A DNA stretch of 64,000 nucleotides from Sipunculus nudus (Eukaryota; Annelida; Sipuncula; Golfingiida; Sipunculidae). The notes under the pieces were generated by a model that was not told where the DNA came from, made no database searches, and was given only the letters and a program-made list of their open reading frames with translations. The position numbers and the translations under genes were made by a program. The stretch is from NCBI GenBank assembly GCA_026874595.1, contig CM049315.1, forward strand, positions 1,182,501 through 1,246,500, written 5' to 3'. The number at the start of each line of letters is the position of its first letter. Position 1 is the first letter of the stretch. Of this stretch, positions 1 through 10,508 are shown one piece after another.

Positions 1-610
1 GTGTTTGCACCCCCCAGAAATAATTCGTTTAGCGAAAATTTTCATCCCAAACCTTCCATCTTTCACATACAGCTCACCTACCAACAGGGGAAGAACCATA
101 ATTAGTTTGAGGTCACAAGGTCAAAGGTCAAGGTCACAGAACCAACTTCTTTGAAAAGCCTGTGGATGCATTTTAAGCCAAATCTTTCATCCCAATTCTT
201 TGACCTTTCACATATAGCTCACCTACTAAGTGGGAGAAGAATCCTATAGATGTTGAGGTCACAAGGTCAAAGGTCAGGGTCACAGGATCCACTTCTTTGA
301 AAAGGTTGTGAACACATTTCAAGCTAGACCTTTCATTCCAAACCTTTCAGCACTGATATCCCTTCTCTGCCAACAGGGGAAAAGACCTGTTGATTTTGAG
401 GTCAAAGGTCAAGTTCACAGCACCCTCTTCTTGCGTGGAGTCATTTTCAGGCAAACTTTTCAATCTATACCTTCCATCAGTCATATATGGCTTACCTACC
501 AATAGGGGGAGAAGCCTATTGAAGTTGAGTTCAAAAGGTCAAAGGTCAAGGTCACAATATTGTTCTAAATGCTTGTGAACATGTTTCAAGTGAAACTGTT
601 CAACCCTAAC
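1..610. repeat. Degenerate ~140-bp tandem repeat with AGGTCA clusters
   Basis: About four diverged copies of a unit of 135-146 bp lie head to tail. Each has a 'ctcacctaccaa..gggg(a)gaag.cct' segment (near 72, 211, 366, 492) followed by a cluster of AGGTCA hexamers. The clusters sit at 110-136, 256-282, 399-417 and 536-554. The central pair in each is AGGTCA-A-AGGTCA (direct repeat, one-base spacer), usually followed at once by a third hexamer. No coding frame is conserved between copies, so this is repeat DNA. The hexamer is the classic nuclear-receptor half-site; whether it is bound here is unknown. A weaker remnant lies near 845-870. Confidence 0.7.
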
Positions 611-2406
611 CTTCAGTCTTTCACATATGCCACATCTATGCATCACTCAGTGTGATTCAAACTTCATATTTATGGGTCTTTTTGCATGAAGAAATAACTA
701 ATTGATTTGAGGTCAGCTGGTCAGGAGGTTAAGGGTTGCGGGTCTAAGTTATTCACTCATTGGTTGCCAAGTAAGTACTCCCGGCCAGATGTAATTGGTT
801 AGTAGTTACCCATCATTTAGAAAGAATCCAGTTGATATGTGGGCAAAAGGCCAAGGTCATAGGTCAGGTCAACTTATTTTGTAGACCATCTCTATTTTCC
901 TTGTATATATAAGCTTTCACTCCAGCTGGTACATCTCACCATGTGGCTGTAATTGTGAGTGACACTGGTGACATATGACTCCCTTTTGTATCAGGCTATT
1001 AAGTGATAAGGCTGAGTGATAAGTACCTGGTTACTGCATAACAAAACACTGTTGTTGGAATACTTTAGCCAGAAATTAACACTATGAGAGTATAGTATTA
1101 AGGTTTAGCTACTGATTTATAAGATGATGGGAACATTTTACAGTTTATTTTATGGAATCAAAGCAATAAACTTAGTTTCCTAGATATCTGAATATTTTTA
1201 TATAAATCAACACATATAAAAAATCAAGTGTTTGTTCTCATAATATGTGGATGTGTACTTGATTTAGGATGGCTTTATTTTATTACAAGACTCTTAGTCA
1301 TGCTTTCTGCATTTCTTTTCTTTCAGGTTTTGAAGTTTACCAGCCCTGCTGACCCCATTGAAAAGCAGAGTGATAATAAAAAATATTGGACATACACTTT
1401 TACATTTGCATATCTGTAAATCTGATGTGAGCGCCTGAACATGCCTTTTGAGTTGTTTTGGACATTCATTACTGTAACATCATTTGGAGAATTTGCCCAA
1501 GTTTGATCTCTTATTGGAGGATGTGTGATATCAAATGTCAGACTTGTCAGATATCCATTATTTCTGCCAGTTAGCCACCTTAGAAATCTTTTTTTCAGTG
1601 CAGTTTCAGTAATTTTCCTTCAATTTTTGGTCCGATTTAGAGAATGGTTGATGTCCAAAATGGCCACCAGGCAACCATCTTTAAATTCCTTTTGATCATA
1701 TTATCTCAAGAACTGTTAAAGTGAAGGCAGTCGGACGTATATTAATGTAATCTTGCAAAGGATTGGGTCAAATATTTCTTAATAAATATTATCATAATAT
1801 ATGAAAGTGCAGTACAGTTGGCTTGTATTGAATAAAAATTCATACAGAAGCACCTGTTTCTCAATAATTCTTGCATGGATTTCCTTGATTTTTTGCTATA
1901 TATTTTGATCTTATATTTGCCCTTTGTGGTGTTCCTTTTGAGACTGACAGGTATCAAGTAAGATATGGGAATAGTTCTGGATACCTTAACAATCATACAT
2001 TTTCCTCAGACCATCAATTCACTGTGTTTTAACCAGGCATAGGTGATATATTTTTCTGTTGTCGTAGAAAATCTCAACAAATTGGCAAATTGGTTCTTCA
2101 AAATTTGACTGGAAGTTGTGAATCTCAGCCCATGATGTCGCAGGTCATGCTTGGCAGCTGAGCGTCATGACCCATGGGTCACTTGTTATCAAATACTGCA
2201 TATTTACCCTCAAATGGACACACAAATTGTTTCCATCAGAATTTCGCATATGTTTCAAAACTGGTAACCTGGACCTTGGTCTTCAGTTCAAAACTGTGGA
2301 AATATAGGAACATTCGATACACATTTTTTCACGGACAAGTTTAAATTACCACCTTAACAATGGTGAAGTGGACCTAGTAAAGTGTCAGCGTATGCTTCAG
2401 AGGATT
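611..2406. other. Intergenic stretch without a supported gene
   Basis: AT-rich sequence. I see only fading AGGTCA-like remnants (700-735, 845-870), a palindromic ACCCATGGGT end motif at about 2170-2190 that matches one end of the interspersed element at 8406-10070, and a short open stretch after a TTTCTTTCAG acceptor-like site (ending at 1326). That stretch stops after about 30 codons and is not recognisable. None is enough for a gene call. Confidence 0.5.
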
Positions 2407-2509
2407 TAGCGTCAAATCAACCCTCCGGCATTACGACCAGATTACTGGCGCTAGAGTAGGCTTACCAGTCCGGTTATCCGATTGTCTACTGAGTCGGGTT
2501 GTCACAGCT
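2407..2509 (+). mobile_element. Short relative of the element at 10807-11388
   Basis: This 103-bp segment starts TAGCGTCAAATC and ends GGGTTGTCACAGCT. Read against the reverse complement of 10807-11388 it matches both ends of that element: the 'gtctactgagtcgggttgtcac' end and the 'gcgtca.atc.accct' end. About 480 bp of interior is missing. The flanks gcttcagaggattt and gcttcagaagtttt are similar and could be a decayed target duplication. It is too short to code and is read as an internally deleted, non-autonomous DNA transposon copy. Confidence 0.5.
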
Positions 2510-4052
2510 TCAGAAGTTTTGGCCCTATTTTAAGGCGCTATGCCCAGTCTGGGACTCCTGTGACATCTCCGATGCAAGTAATGTCTTGTTAAAATCATTC
2601 AAAATCTGCAGTGTTTTTAAAACATTACAACAAATATTGGGATAGATAATCAAGATATTTCAAAGTTAATTAAGTGTGGCTGACAGTTGTAGCTAATGTT
2701 TACAGGCATACCATATAGCTACAAATAGATAAGCTTCTGTTCTAGAAATTGATATTCCTACCAAATACAGTGTAGACGCAGACTGACATTAATTTCACTG
2801 AGTAAGCACTTACGTTCAACAACACTTAAATTTTTACCATTTGAAGTACAGTACAAAACTATAGCTTAATGCGAGTGCAGTGGGTCAATGTTACAAGTGT
2901 ACCAGTGAGTCAGCAGCTTATTTTAAATCAGTTTAATTTAAATAACCCACAACTGATATCAAATGCAAATTCGCCATGTAATATAACTGACGATGAATTG
3001 TGTTACTTCGGTTATTTCACCTTAACTTGGCATTTGTAACATAGCTGTCGGAATTCATGAGAGAGTATGTCCACCCTTCTTTGGGTGTCATTAACTGTCT
3101 GTCAATATGATTATTGTATGTACTTACTAACGGAATTCATGAGAGGGTATGCGTTCATTCCTGTTCGTGTGTTTGTGTAAGTGTGTGTTTGTTCACAACA
3201 TAACTCACGCTATCATGAACGGACTCTCATGACATTTTCGGGGCATTTCGGGACTGGGCCAATAGAAAATCGGTTTTGTTTAGGTGTGGGTCCAGAGCCA
3301 GGAACTTAATCAAGAAATTCACAAAATGTACCTTCAATTATGCACGAAATAACCTGGGAATATTGGCCGAATACGTGATTGTCGGAGGCGTGTATTCTGT
3401 AGAATGCATTAGTCTAGTAGTTATCTGATTTTACTTGTCAATGTATTTGTAAACTGAAAATAAATTAAATTCCTAATATATGAGGACATGTGCTAAAATA
3501 AAATTGCCAGGTGGCCATGGGTGACATATACCGCATACAATCAGTACTTACATAGTAGAGTGCAGTACAATAAGATGCAATACAATATATATGCAGTACG
3601 ATATAATTCAGTGCACCGCGTACGTTGGAACACACTTGGGCGCACAGTATCCGTAGCAGCAGTTAATTTATCATCCTATAGATGTGCATCGGCCCCTTAC
3701 ATCAATTCCACCATGGTAATCATACAGTCCATCGAGCTGACGATTCGTTGAATTAAAGTTGAATATTATATGATTAATTAATTAAATCTAAATATTGCAT
3801 TTAAAGTGACTGACATATCCGTTTGGTAATCTAGGTTATACCTTACGACAGATAAACAATACATATGATTTTGTAAGCACGGTGTAATGTCACCTGATAT
3901 CATACATTAGCTACAGTACCTGAGAGGATTTTGTTATAATTTAGTGTACATAAATCATTATGATACTTGTAGGTACATTAAAATGTCATCTTAGCATATG
4001 CCTGTATATATATACCTCTCCTAAAGTATAATATCTGTTTACATTAACCGAA
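2510..4052. other. Intergenic stretch, no supported gene
   Basis: AT-rich sequence without a convincing coding frame. The only structure noted is a direct repeat of 'cggaattcatgagag' at about 3049 and 3131 (82 bp apart), each followed by a similar 'gtatg' tail. Short open frames here lack splice context or recognisable motifs. Confidence 0.45.
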
Positions 4053-4283
4053 TCAACAATCTAATCTTACTTTAGTCGCTCTTGACCTGCTTGCAACGGC
4101 AAGTTTTTCCAGACGTTTCCTCTCCTGGTATTTGCGCCTCTCCTTGACCACTGTCCAATTGTGAGAGACATCTCTGACCATCCGGTAAGTGACCACCCCG
4201 GTAACAAAAACAGCAGTTGCCCCAGCACACCCCCACAACAAGGGGGCGTCGTCAAAGACCTCACGAGCGCGCAACAAAGCCAT
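4053..4283 (-). CDS. Possible small single-pass membrane protein, 76 aa
   Basis: A complete 76-codon frame whose ATG sits in a strong Kozak context (A at -3, G at +4). Residues about 13-35 (APLLWGCAGATAVFVTGVVT) form one hydrophobic segment. A very basic, charged tail follows (KERRKYQERKRLEKLAVASRSR), likely helical. This hydrophobic-then-basic layout resembles small mitochondrial or ER membrane proteins, but I do not recognise a family. The base composition is richer in GC than the surrounding DNA and the frame lacks repeats, which favours a real gene or a first exon. There is no clear AATAAA close downstream on the minus strand. It could also be a chance frame. Confidence 0.4.
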   Translation of the reverse strand: MALLRAREVFDDAPLLWGCAGATAVFVTGVVTYRMVRDVSHNWTVVKERRKYQERKRLEKLAVASRSRATKVRLDC

Positions 4284-5000
4284 AGTTTAGGTTGTAGGTA
4301 AACACAGTGCTCGGGGAATATGAGCTTTGTACATGCACGTACTATTTTGAGTTATGTCAAGCTGTATTTGTATAACCCCTGCCACCTTGTGCGATCGTGT
4401 AAACATTAATAACTAATGTTCCTGCATCATAACCTAGTTGTGTACACAATGAAGACTCGGTAGGTATTGTTATCGGACCGATCGATATGGCCTTCTGGTT
4501 CGAGGTTTTTTTTTTTAATTTTTACTTTTATTGATGTTCTTTACCTTATAATACTCTTGCCCTGACGGACGTCGGCTTAATTAACAATTTCTTTGGAATG
4601 AAATTTAGATAAAGAACCTACGAGTTTAGTGTGTGTATAAGTTGTCCAACCAAAGATAAAAAAGCATAGGCCCTATAACAGAATTTCTCTCTTGGATTGT
4701 TTTGAAATGAACGGCGTATGATAAAGCGGTGGTAGTGACAGTAGGTTCCCCGTGAACAGATCCGCAGCTCGCAATTCATCCAGATGGCCTTGCCAGTTGC
4801 TTCGGGTTTTTATCACTATTGACCCAGAAATTCATTCGTGACGCGGATTCGGCTTTAACAGGTTTGAATTTCTGTTTATCGACATACATATGAATAATAC
4901 TTTGTACGGGCCTTGTTTCCATATGAGGGAAGAATTCACCACAAGCGCATGACTCAATGTCAACGCTGTGGTTAACCTGAAATTGACAAGGTGATTGGTA
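4284..5000. other. Intergenic stretch
   Basis: No supported gene. A T-run sits at 4507-4516. If the small minus-strand gene is real, its promoter would lie in the first few hundred bases here, but no TATA box or other strong element stands out. Confidence 0.35.
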
Positions 5001-5003
5001 TGC

Positions 5004-5137
5004 GTAGTGCGCAAAAATCGCTCCCGGCAGCGTGCGGATACGGACTACGCATACGGACTTCGCATGCGGATGAATTGAAACGGCCCAGTTAAAATGTATA
5101 CAAAGCGATTTTTGCGGACTACGCATGCGGACTACAC
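5004..5137. repeat. Foldback segment with repeated cggactacgcat motifs
   Basis: The motif gcaaaaatcgct near 5010 is repeated inverted as agcgatttttgc near 5104. Variants of 'cggactacgcatgcgga' occur several times between them and after the second arm. It would fold into a hairpin of roughly 100 nt. It looks like a small non-coding foldback element or the end of a larger one. Confidence 0.4.
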
Positions 5138-5439
5138 ACTTATGGAAAAGCACCTTTAGGAAACAGGAGAACCTGGAGGAAACCACCGGCCTTGGACGGG
5201 CAACTACAACCCTGTCTTATAGCCACGCCGGTGTTCGTCTGCTTACCTATAATTTCTTATGGATTATTCGAAATATGCTAGGGCACCCTATCAGCGCATT
5301 TTTAAAGCATGAAAAACATAGGGCGAAACAAAACATAATGGGACCATCAGTAATATTTAATAAAGGAAACAGAAAGCAGTATGCGGGAGAAGGCCAAGAA
5401 AATTAGGCCTATCAATCATAAAATTTAGTTAGGGCCCCG

Positions 5440-6225
5440 CTTGCCCCATAGTGATCACCGTGTCAGTCCGTCCTTCCGTCCTTCCGTCAGTGACACTTTC
5501 TTCGCGCGCGATAACTCAACAACTGCAGCTTTCCCAAATTCACAGGGATGATTGGTACCTAGGAGGGCTCCAGACCTATCAAATTAAAGAAATGTCGGAT
5601 TTCCAATATGGCCGCTACAGCCAAATTGCTGATTTTCTTTCGCACGCAATAACTCAACAACAACATACTACAGTTTTCCCAAATACACAGGGATGATTGG
5701 TACCTATGTTGGCTCCAGACCTATCGAAATACAACCTTGTCGGAATTCCAATATGGCCGCCACAGCCAAATCCCTGATTTTCTTTCGCGCGCGATAACTC
5801 AACAACAACCAACTGCAGCTTTCCCAAATTCACAGGGATGATTTGAACCTATGACGGCTCCAGACTAGTCGAAATACAGACTTGTCGGAATTCCAATATG
5901 GCCGCCACAACCAAATCCCTGATTTTCTTTCGCGCGCGATAAATCAACAATAACCCAAATTTACAGGGATGGTCGGTACATGTGTGGGCTCCAGACCTAT
6001 TGAATTACAGACCTGTTGGAATTCCAATATGGCCGCCACAGTCCGATCACTGATTTTCTTTCGCACGCGATTACTCAATAACAACATTACTGAAGCTTTC
6101 CCAATTGTACAGGGATCATTGGTGCCTATGAGGGCTCCAGACCTATTGAATTACAGAAATAATGCTCAAAATCAAATATGGCTAACAGAATACATTCAGT
6201 GATTTTCTATTGCACATTTTTTTTC
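5440..6225. repeat. Tandem repeat of ~145 bp, about five copies
   Basis: The phrase 'acagggatgattggtacct' recurs at about 5541, 5686, 5831, 5962 and 6108, giving spacings of 145, 145, 131 and 146 bp. Each unit also carries 'ggctccagacctat', 'ggaattccaatatggccgcca' and 'ttttctttcgcgcgcgataactcaacaac'. A short run of tccgtccttccgtc precedes the array. Open frames across it are periodic and not protein-like. This reads as a minisatellite-like interspersed repeat. Confidence 0.75.
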
Positions 6226-7162
6226 AGACATATCTTCTTTAATATCATTTGATTTAGTAGGACTGTTCCATCATGCATATTGATAAATACCTGTTACTGT
6301 TTGTCATATTTTTCAAATTTTACTTGTTTTTTTTTCACCCATATGTAAACTAGTCCAGCACTAGCGGAAGCTCGAGGCCCTCTGAGGACCATTGTCCGAC
6401 CACATCTAGTGTAATTGTTAAATTTATATACAAAATAAAATTTATCACTTGTAATATTTCTTAAGTGTTTTTATTCAGAAGTAGTGACCTGAATCAAGGC
6501 ACATATTGGGTTTCAATTTATTTATACAGCAAAACACAATACATACAGAAACATGTAATACAGTTAATATAAACAGTAGACCATTATTGTTATAACAAAC
6601 AAAATTAAGCACAAAAGACAAATATATTGTGACAAAACAGTAACTGAGACCTGTACATATATATACTAATCCCACTAAAAAACTAGCCAACCAAGAATAT
6701 TATATGGCCTTGAATATAAAATGTGACCTTCTATAAACATCCTTATGCCAAATTGTGTACACAATGTAATAACCAAGAAAACTTATATAAATTATTTGCA
6801 GAACTTGACCCTGCAAAACTTGCAAAACAATGACTAGAACAAAGTCCCAGGTTGAACCCTTGCATGTTGATAACATCACTATTACAGTTATCTGCTCCTG
6901 AAATGTGATGAAAGAGAAATTGATGAAGATGTAGATAAAGCGTGCTTGAAATGATCATCATATTATTGAGAAAATATATTTAATTTTATATGTTTGTCTA
7001 TAAAAAAAAAAGATAACAAATTCAACTATGGTTCAACAGTGAAAAGTTTTGATATATTTTTCTTAATTCATATGGAATGTCTTATTTTTTAGTTGTCGGC
7101 TGGGGAGCATATTTTATTTTTTACAATGTTTGTTATCATTCAAAATATAAAACAAATACATC
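6226..7162. other. Intergenic stretch
   Basis: AT-rich DNA with no recognisable coding, RNA or transposon structure. Short minus-strand frames at 6475-6690 and 6743-6961 are hydrophobic and low in complexity, and no family is recognised. Confidence 0.35.
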
Positions 7163-7175
7163 ATATATATATATA

Positions 7176-7241
<66 letters not shown>
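7163..7241. repeat. (TA)n microsatellite
   Basis: Nearly pure alternating AT over about 79 bases with a single TTT interruption. The tyrosine/isoleucine frames across it on both strands are artefacts of the dinucleotide repeat. Confidence 0.95.
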
Positions 7242-7243
<2 letters not shown>

Positions 7244-7757
7244 AAAGACAACAAAATACAAAGGCAGAGAATACCTAAAAATTCAACATAGACAAGACAC
7301 GGAAACATAATTGCAGAACTTTAAGATTTAAAAGCCTTCACTTAATTTAAAATCGTTCTCCAAATTGTCTTATTTAATAAAATATTTTATTTTTCAAAAT
7401 AGTTTTTTATGTACTATTTATGTTTTATTTAATAGCCCTAAAATATAAAAGAAATGGTTCTCAGGCACCACCTGCGTCAATTTTTAACCCCTGCATCAAA
7501 AATTTTATTTTGATTTTAAGTAGAAACTTACCAATTTGGGCTCCAGCCGATTGGACATATAGTCTTTCATACAGAGTAACTGAGGGAACGTTAATTCGTG
7601 ATTATAATTGCCCTCAGTTGACTTTAACAAACAGTAAATAGCCATAGTTACAATACATAACTATACTTGTGTAAATATAAATATTTAAAAAAATGTAAAA
7701 AATTAGATCCTTGTTAAACACAGTGGTATCATATAAAACAGAAAACCTCAATTGTGC
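7242..7757. other. Intergenic stretch before the hAT element
   Basis: AT-rich and without a supported gene. It may contain the 3' untranslated tail of the old minus-strand LINE whose C-terminal coding end lies on the other side of the hAT element at 10509. The hAT target duplication at its right edge shows that this DNA was once joined directly to base 10439. Confidence 0.4.
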
Positions 7758-9012
7758 GTGACAATCAGGCTTGGGTCAAGTACATGTACTTGTACTTGGT
7801 ACTTGTACTCAAGTACAAAATTTTCAGTACTTGGCCTGTACTTGTACTTGGTACTTTTTACCAAGTACAGCACTTGTACTGTACTTGTACTCGCTAAAAA
7901 TGTACTTGAAAAATCAAATACATTTCAAGTACTAGTCAAGTACATGTATTTTTTTAAATTATTTTGAATACAGAGCCACTTTCTACTTACCATAAACACA
8001 GCATTAGGAGACCTCAGGTCAGACAGAAATCTTAGCAGTATGTATGACTGATAGACTCAGACAGAACTGACACTAGACTGAATAATTCAACATGTTTTGT
8101 GAGTTGTTCTGATGAACCAAAACTATACCTCAGTCCTAAACTGCTCAGATCCTCAGACCTGATTATATGAATGGTTTGTGGAAACACTACCCACTGAGTA
8201 TCATGTTCTTCAAGTGCAATGACAGCTGTCGTATGCATAACTAAATGAACTGTAGATGAAAATGACAACTAAATATTATTTTCATCAAATGTTGAGAGAG
8301 GTACGAGATTTACGGATGAATGAAAACACAGCTTAAGTACTATTTTCATAAACTATTACCAACTGCTGTGAAAGGCCATAAAAACTATCACCCTGGATTA
8401 CCTAGAATAAAAACAAGGGACCCATGGGTCACATCGCTCAGCTGAATTTTGGAAAATATTAGTGACTGTAAAATATTTTTATTTCTTTTTGGTTTTTCAT
8501 ATATATTATTATTAGAAAAGCTATGAGAAAATGGCCCTGCTTAAATGAAACTCTGTAAATTATAGAATAATGGACATGAGCTAAACCATTTAGTGATGCA
8601 CCAAGGGAACATATAGGCCTACGGTAAGTGTTATATAAAAGTAACATTTCATAAACGAATAATGTATGAAGGTAATTAAGTTTTCAAAATTTAAATATAT
8701 GGCCATATGAGTTAAAAATTAATCCCACAAAGTTTGACTAATATTCCTAATTTTAATACTAAGTTAACAGTGTTATTCACACCTAGGCCCCGCCAACTTT
8801 TAAAGATATAAATGAAATGCTACAAAGTATTTATATCTTCTTAAATCTTGTCAGTTAGCACTTACATTAGATCCTAATATTTTATAACATTTGAATGTTA
8901 GGTTTAAATTCCTGAAATTAAAAAAAAAATCAAAATTGTCCAAGTCTCATCAAAAAGAATATATTTAACATTAAAATTATAAGATTCATCTTGTTTATTA
9001 GTCCTGTGTATT

Positions 9013-9145
9013 GAAGGGGTGGGTGGGGGGAGGGGTCTCCGTTGTTACTGCTCTTTGCTGAAAAAAAAAAATGTTAATTTTAAGATTCATCTGGTTCATA
9101 GTACAGGTCTGTCAACAGAATGGGGTGGGGTGGGGGGGGGGGGGA
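9013..9145 (+). repeat. Imperfect ~100-bp duplication carrying G-quadruplex-type runs
   Basis: The phrase 'aagattcatct.gtt.at' occurs at 8981 and 9082 and is followed each time by a G-rich run. The first (9016-9034) reads GGGGTGGGTGGGGGGAGGGG. The second (9122-9144) is GGGGTGGGGT followed by a long G-run. Both fit the four-run quadruplex pattern. They lie inside the nested element. Confidence 0.6.
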
Positions 9146-9972
9146 GAAAAAGGCTCCCTGTGGTATGGTATTAACTGCAGACAGCCTGATCAAGCTCAAC
9201 TCAGAGGAGAGAGGGCTTGCCCTAGTGATGGGATTGCATAACATTATGCCAACATCCTGGGGAGCATAGAGAGCTGCACTGAATGACCTACAGTGACCAA
9301 AGTGGACTGCTTGACAATGTAAGGGAATACAACAAGGGCCTAAAAAAAATTCAATAACTAGCCTAATTTTGCAGCTTTTATTTTCAAATTTCAGATTTTA
9401 TCAGATTAAATCCTTATATTGACATGCTGTGAAAATTAAATCCACAGTACTTACAGGAAAAAAACGTGCCGTGGCCAAAGTTGGGCAAAATTTAAGGTAC
9501 CAATTTTTTATTTTTGCTAATATTTTCAAAAATTTAAAAGATTTTGATCTAACTTTGGGTATACAATTTAATTTTGATTAATTAAAAGTTATATTACTGG
9601 AAATCCTTAACTTAACATGTTTTGTGTTAAGCGACCAAATATCTTTCCTGATTTTTATAAAATGCATTATGTTTGAGCCCATAACTTTTCTAAATTATAT
9701 AATACAGACCTAATTTCTGGCATGTACATAGGAACTATATAGAGGAATATTTATGGTAAATATGAGGAAAAACAGATGAGTGGTTTTGATATTAGGTGGT
9801 CCTGAAGTGTGAAAATAGGTTTTTAATAAATAATTGAGGTTTTTCCTTAATTTCTCAAAGGAACGAAGTCGCAGAGACCTAGTTTTCCGCTTGGTAGGAG
9901 ATCTTGGGGACACCTAACATTATGCCGAATTTTGGATTCATAGGTCTTACGGTTTCAAAACGTGCCAAATCT

Positions 9973-10009
9973 ACGGACGGACGGACGGACGGACGGACAG
10001 ACGGACGGA
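9973..10009. repeat. (GGAC)n microsatellite core
   Basis: Repeated ggac tetramers with one cagacg interruption, inside the nested interspersed element. The homologous core in the other copy is (TCTG)n at 25135-25154. Confidence 0.9.
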
Positions 10010-10508
10010 TGATGGATAATGGACCACGACTATAGCTCAGATGACTTATAGTCAGCTGAGCTAAAAAAAAAATTCAGCAACGTCAAGCAGCAATTCAGGC
10101 ATTAAAGCACCATTTCTTGTGTACTGATATATGACTGTGTAAAAGTGTATATAAATACTGAAAGGCCATCAAGACTGTCACCCTGGATTACCTAGAATAA
10201 CAAAAGAAACTTTCAGCAATTGGAGCATCACCCACCTTTTTTGTGTACCAGTACTGATATCTGACTGTGTAACAGTGTGTATAATATAGGTATTTGTTTT
10301 ATCAATAAATATTCAGAAAAATGGCTTTTTTTAGTTTTTTTTTTTAAATTAAAAGTGCTTGTACTTGTACTCAAGTACAGACCCCTGTACTTGTACTCAA
10401 GTTCTGATCCCTGTACTTGACCCATGCCTGGTGACAATGCATACAAAAAAAATGTATGAAAAATTTGAACTGTGAACAATAGATATAATTATACAAACCA
10501 CTAAATCA

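Larger units (their letters stand above)
8406..10070 (-). mobile_element. Nested microsatellite-bearing interspersed element, copy 1
   Basis: Inserted inside the hAT element. One end reads aacaagggacccatgggtcac (from about 8406) and the other ends in tcagctgagcta before an A-run (about 10055-10070). A (GGAC)n core lies at 9973-10009, next to 'gtggtccatt' in reverse complement. About 500 bp next to the core are recognisably homologous, in inverse orientation, to 25100-25600. Shared stretches include 'cgttccttt.gagaaatt.aggaaaaacctcaa' and 'attaaaaacctatt.tcaca'. No coding capacity is seen. Bivalve elements with an ACGG-type core (the 'pearl' group) are known and this may be one, but I cannot confirm it. 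Confidence 0.65.
7758..10438. mobile_element. Non-autonomous hAT transposon with 8-bp target duplication
   Basis: The element runs 7766-10430. Its left end is CAGGCTTGGGTCAAGTACA, and the right end in reverse complement is CAGGCATGGGTCAAGTACA (18 of 19 match). It is flanked on both sides by the same 8 bases, GTGACAAT (7758-7765 and 10431-10438). Eight-base duplications with CAGG-type termini are the hallmark of the hAT superfamily. Subterminal regions are dense in tacttgtactcaagtac motifs in both orientations, typical of transposase-binding repeats. No transposase frame is visible, so it must depend on another copy. It contains a nested element at about 8406-10070 and a ~120-bp internal duplication (10105 versus 10223). 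Confidence 0.9.

Noticed and set aside
1228-1419. Possible terminal exon after TTTCTTTCAG at 1326
   Set aside because: Acceptor-like site and about 30 open codons only. The peptide is unrecognised, with no partner exon or polyadenylation signal in place.
4776-5186. 136-codon minus-strand frame
   Set aside because: Runs through the foldback repeat at 5004-5137; no recognisable domain or splice context.
5451-6202. Plus-strand frames of 77-81 codons
   Set aside because: Translations of the ~145-bp tandem repeat; they recur with the unit and have no domain.
7077-7310. Tyr/Ile-rich frames on both strands
   Set aside because: Artefact of the (TA)n microsatellite.
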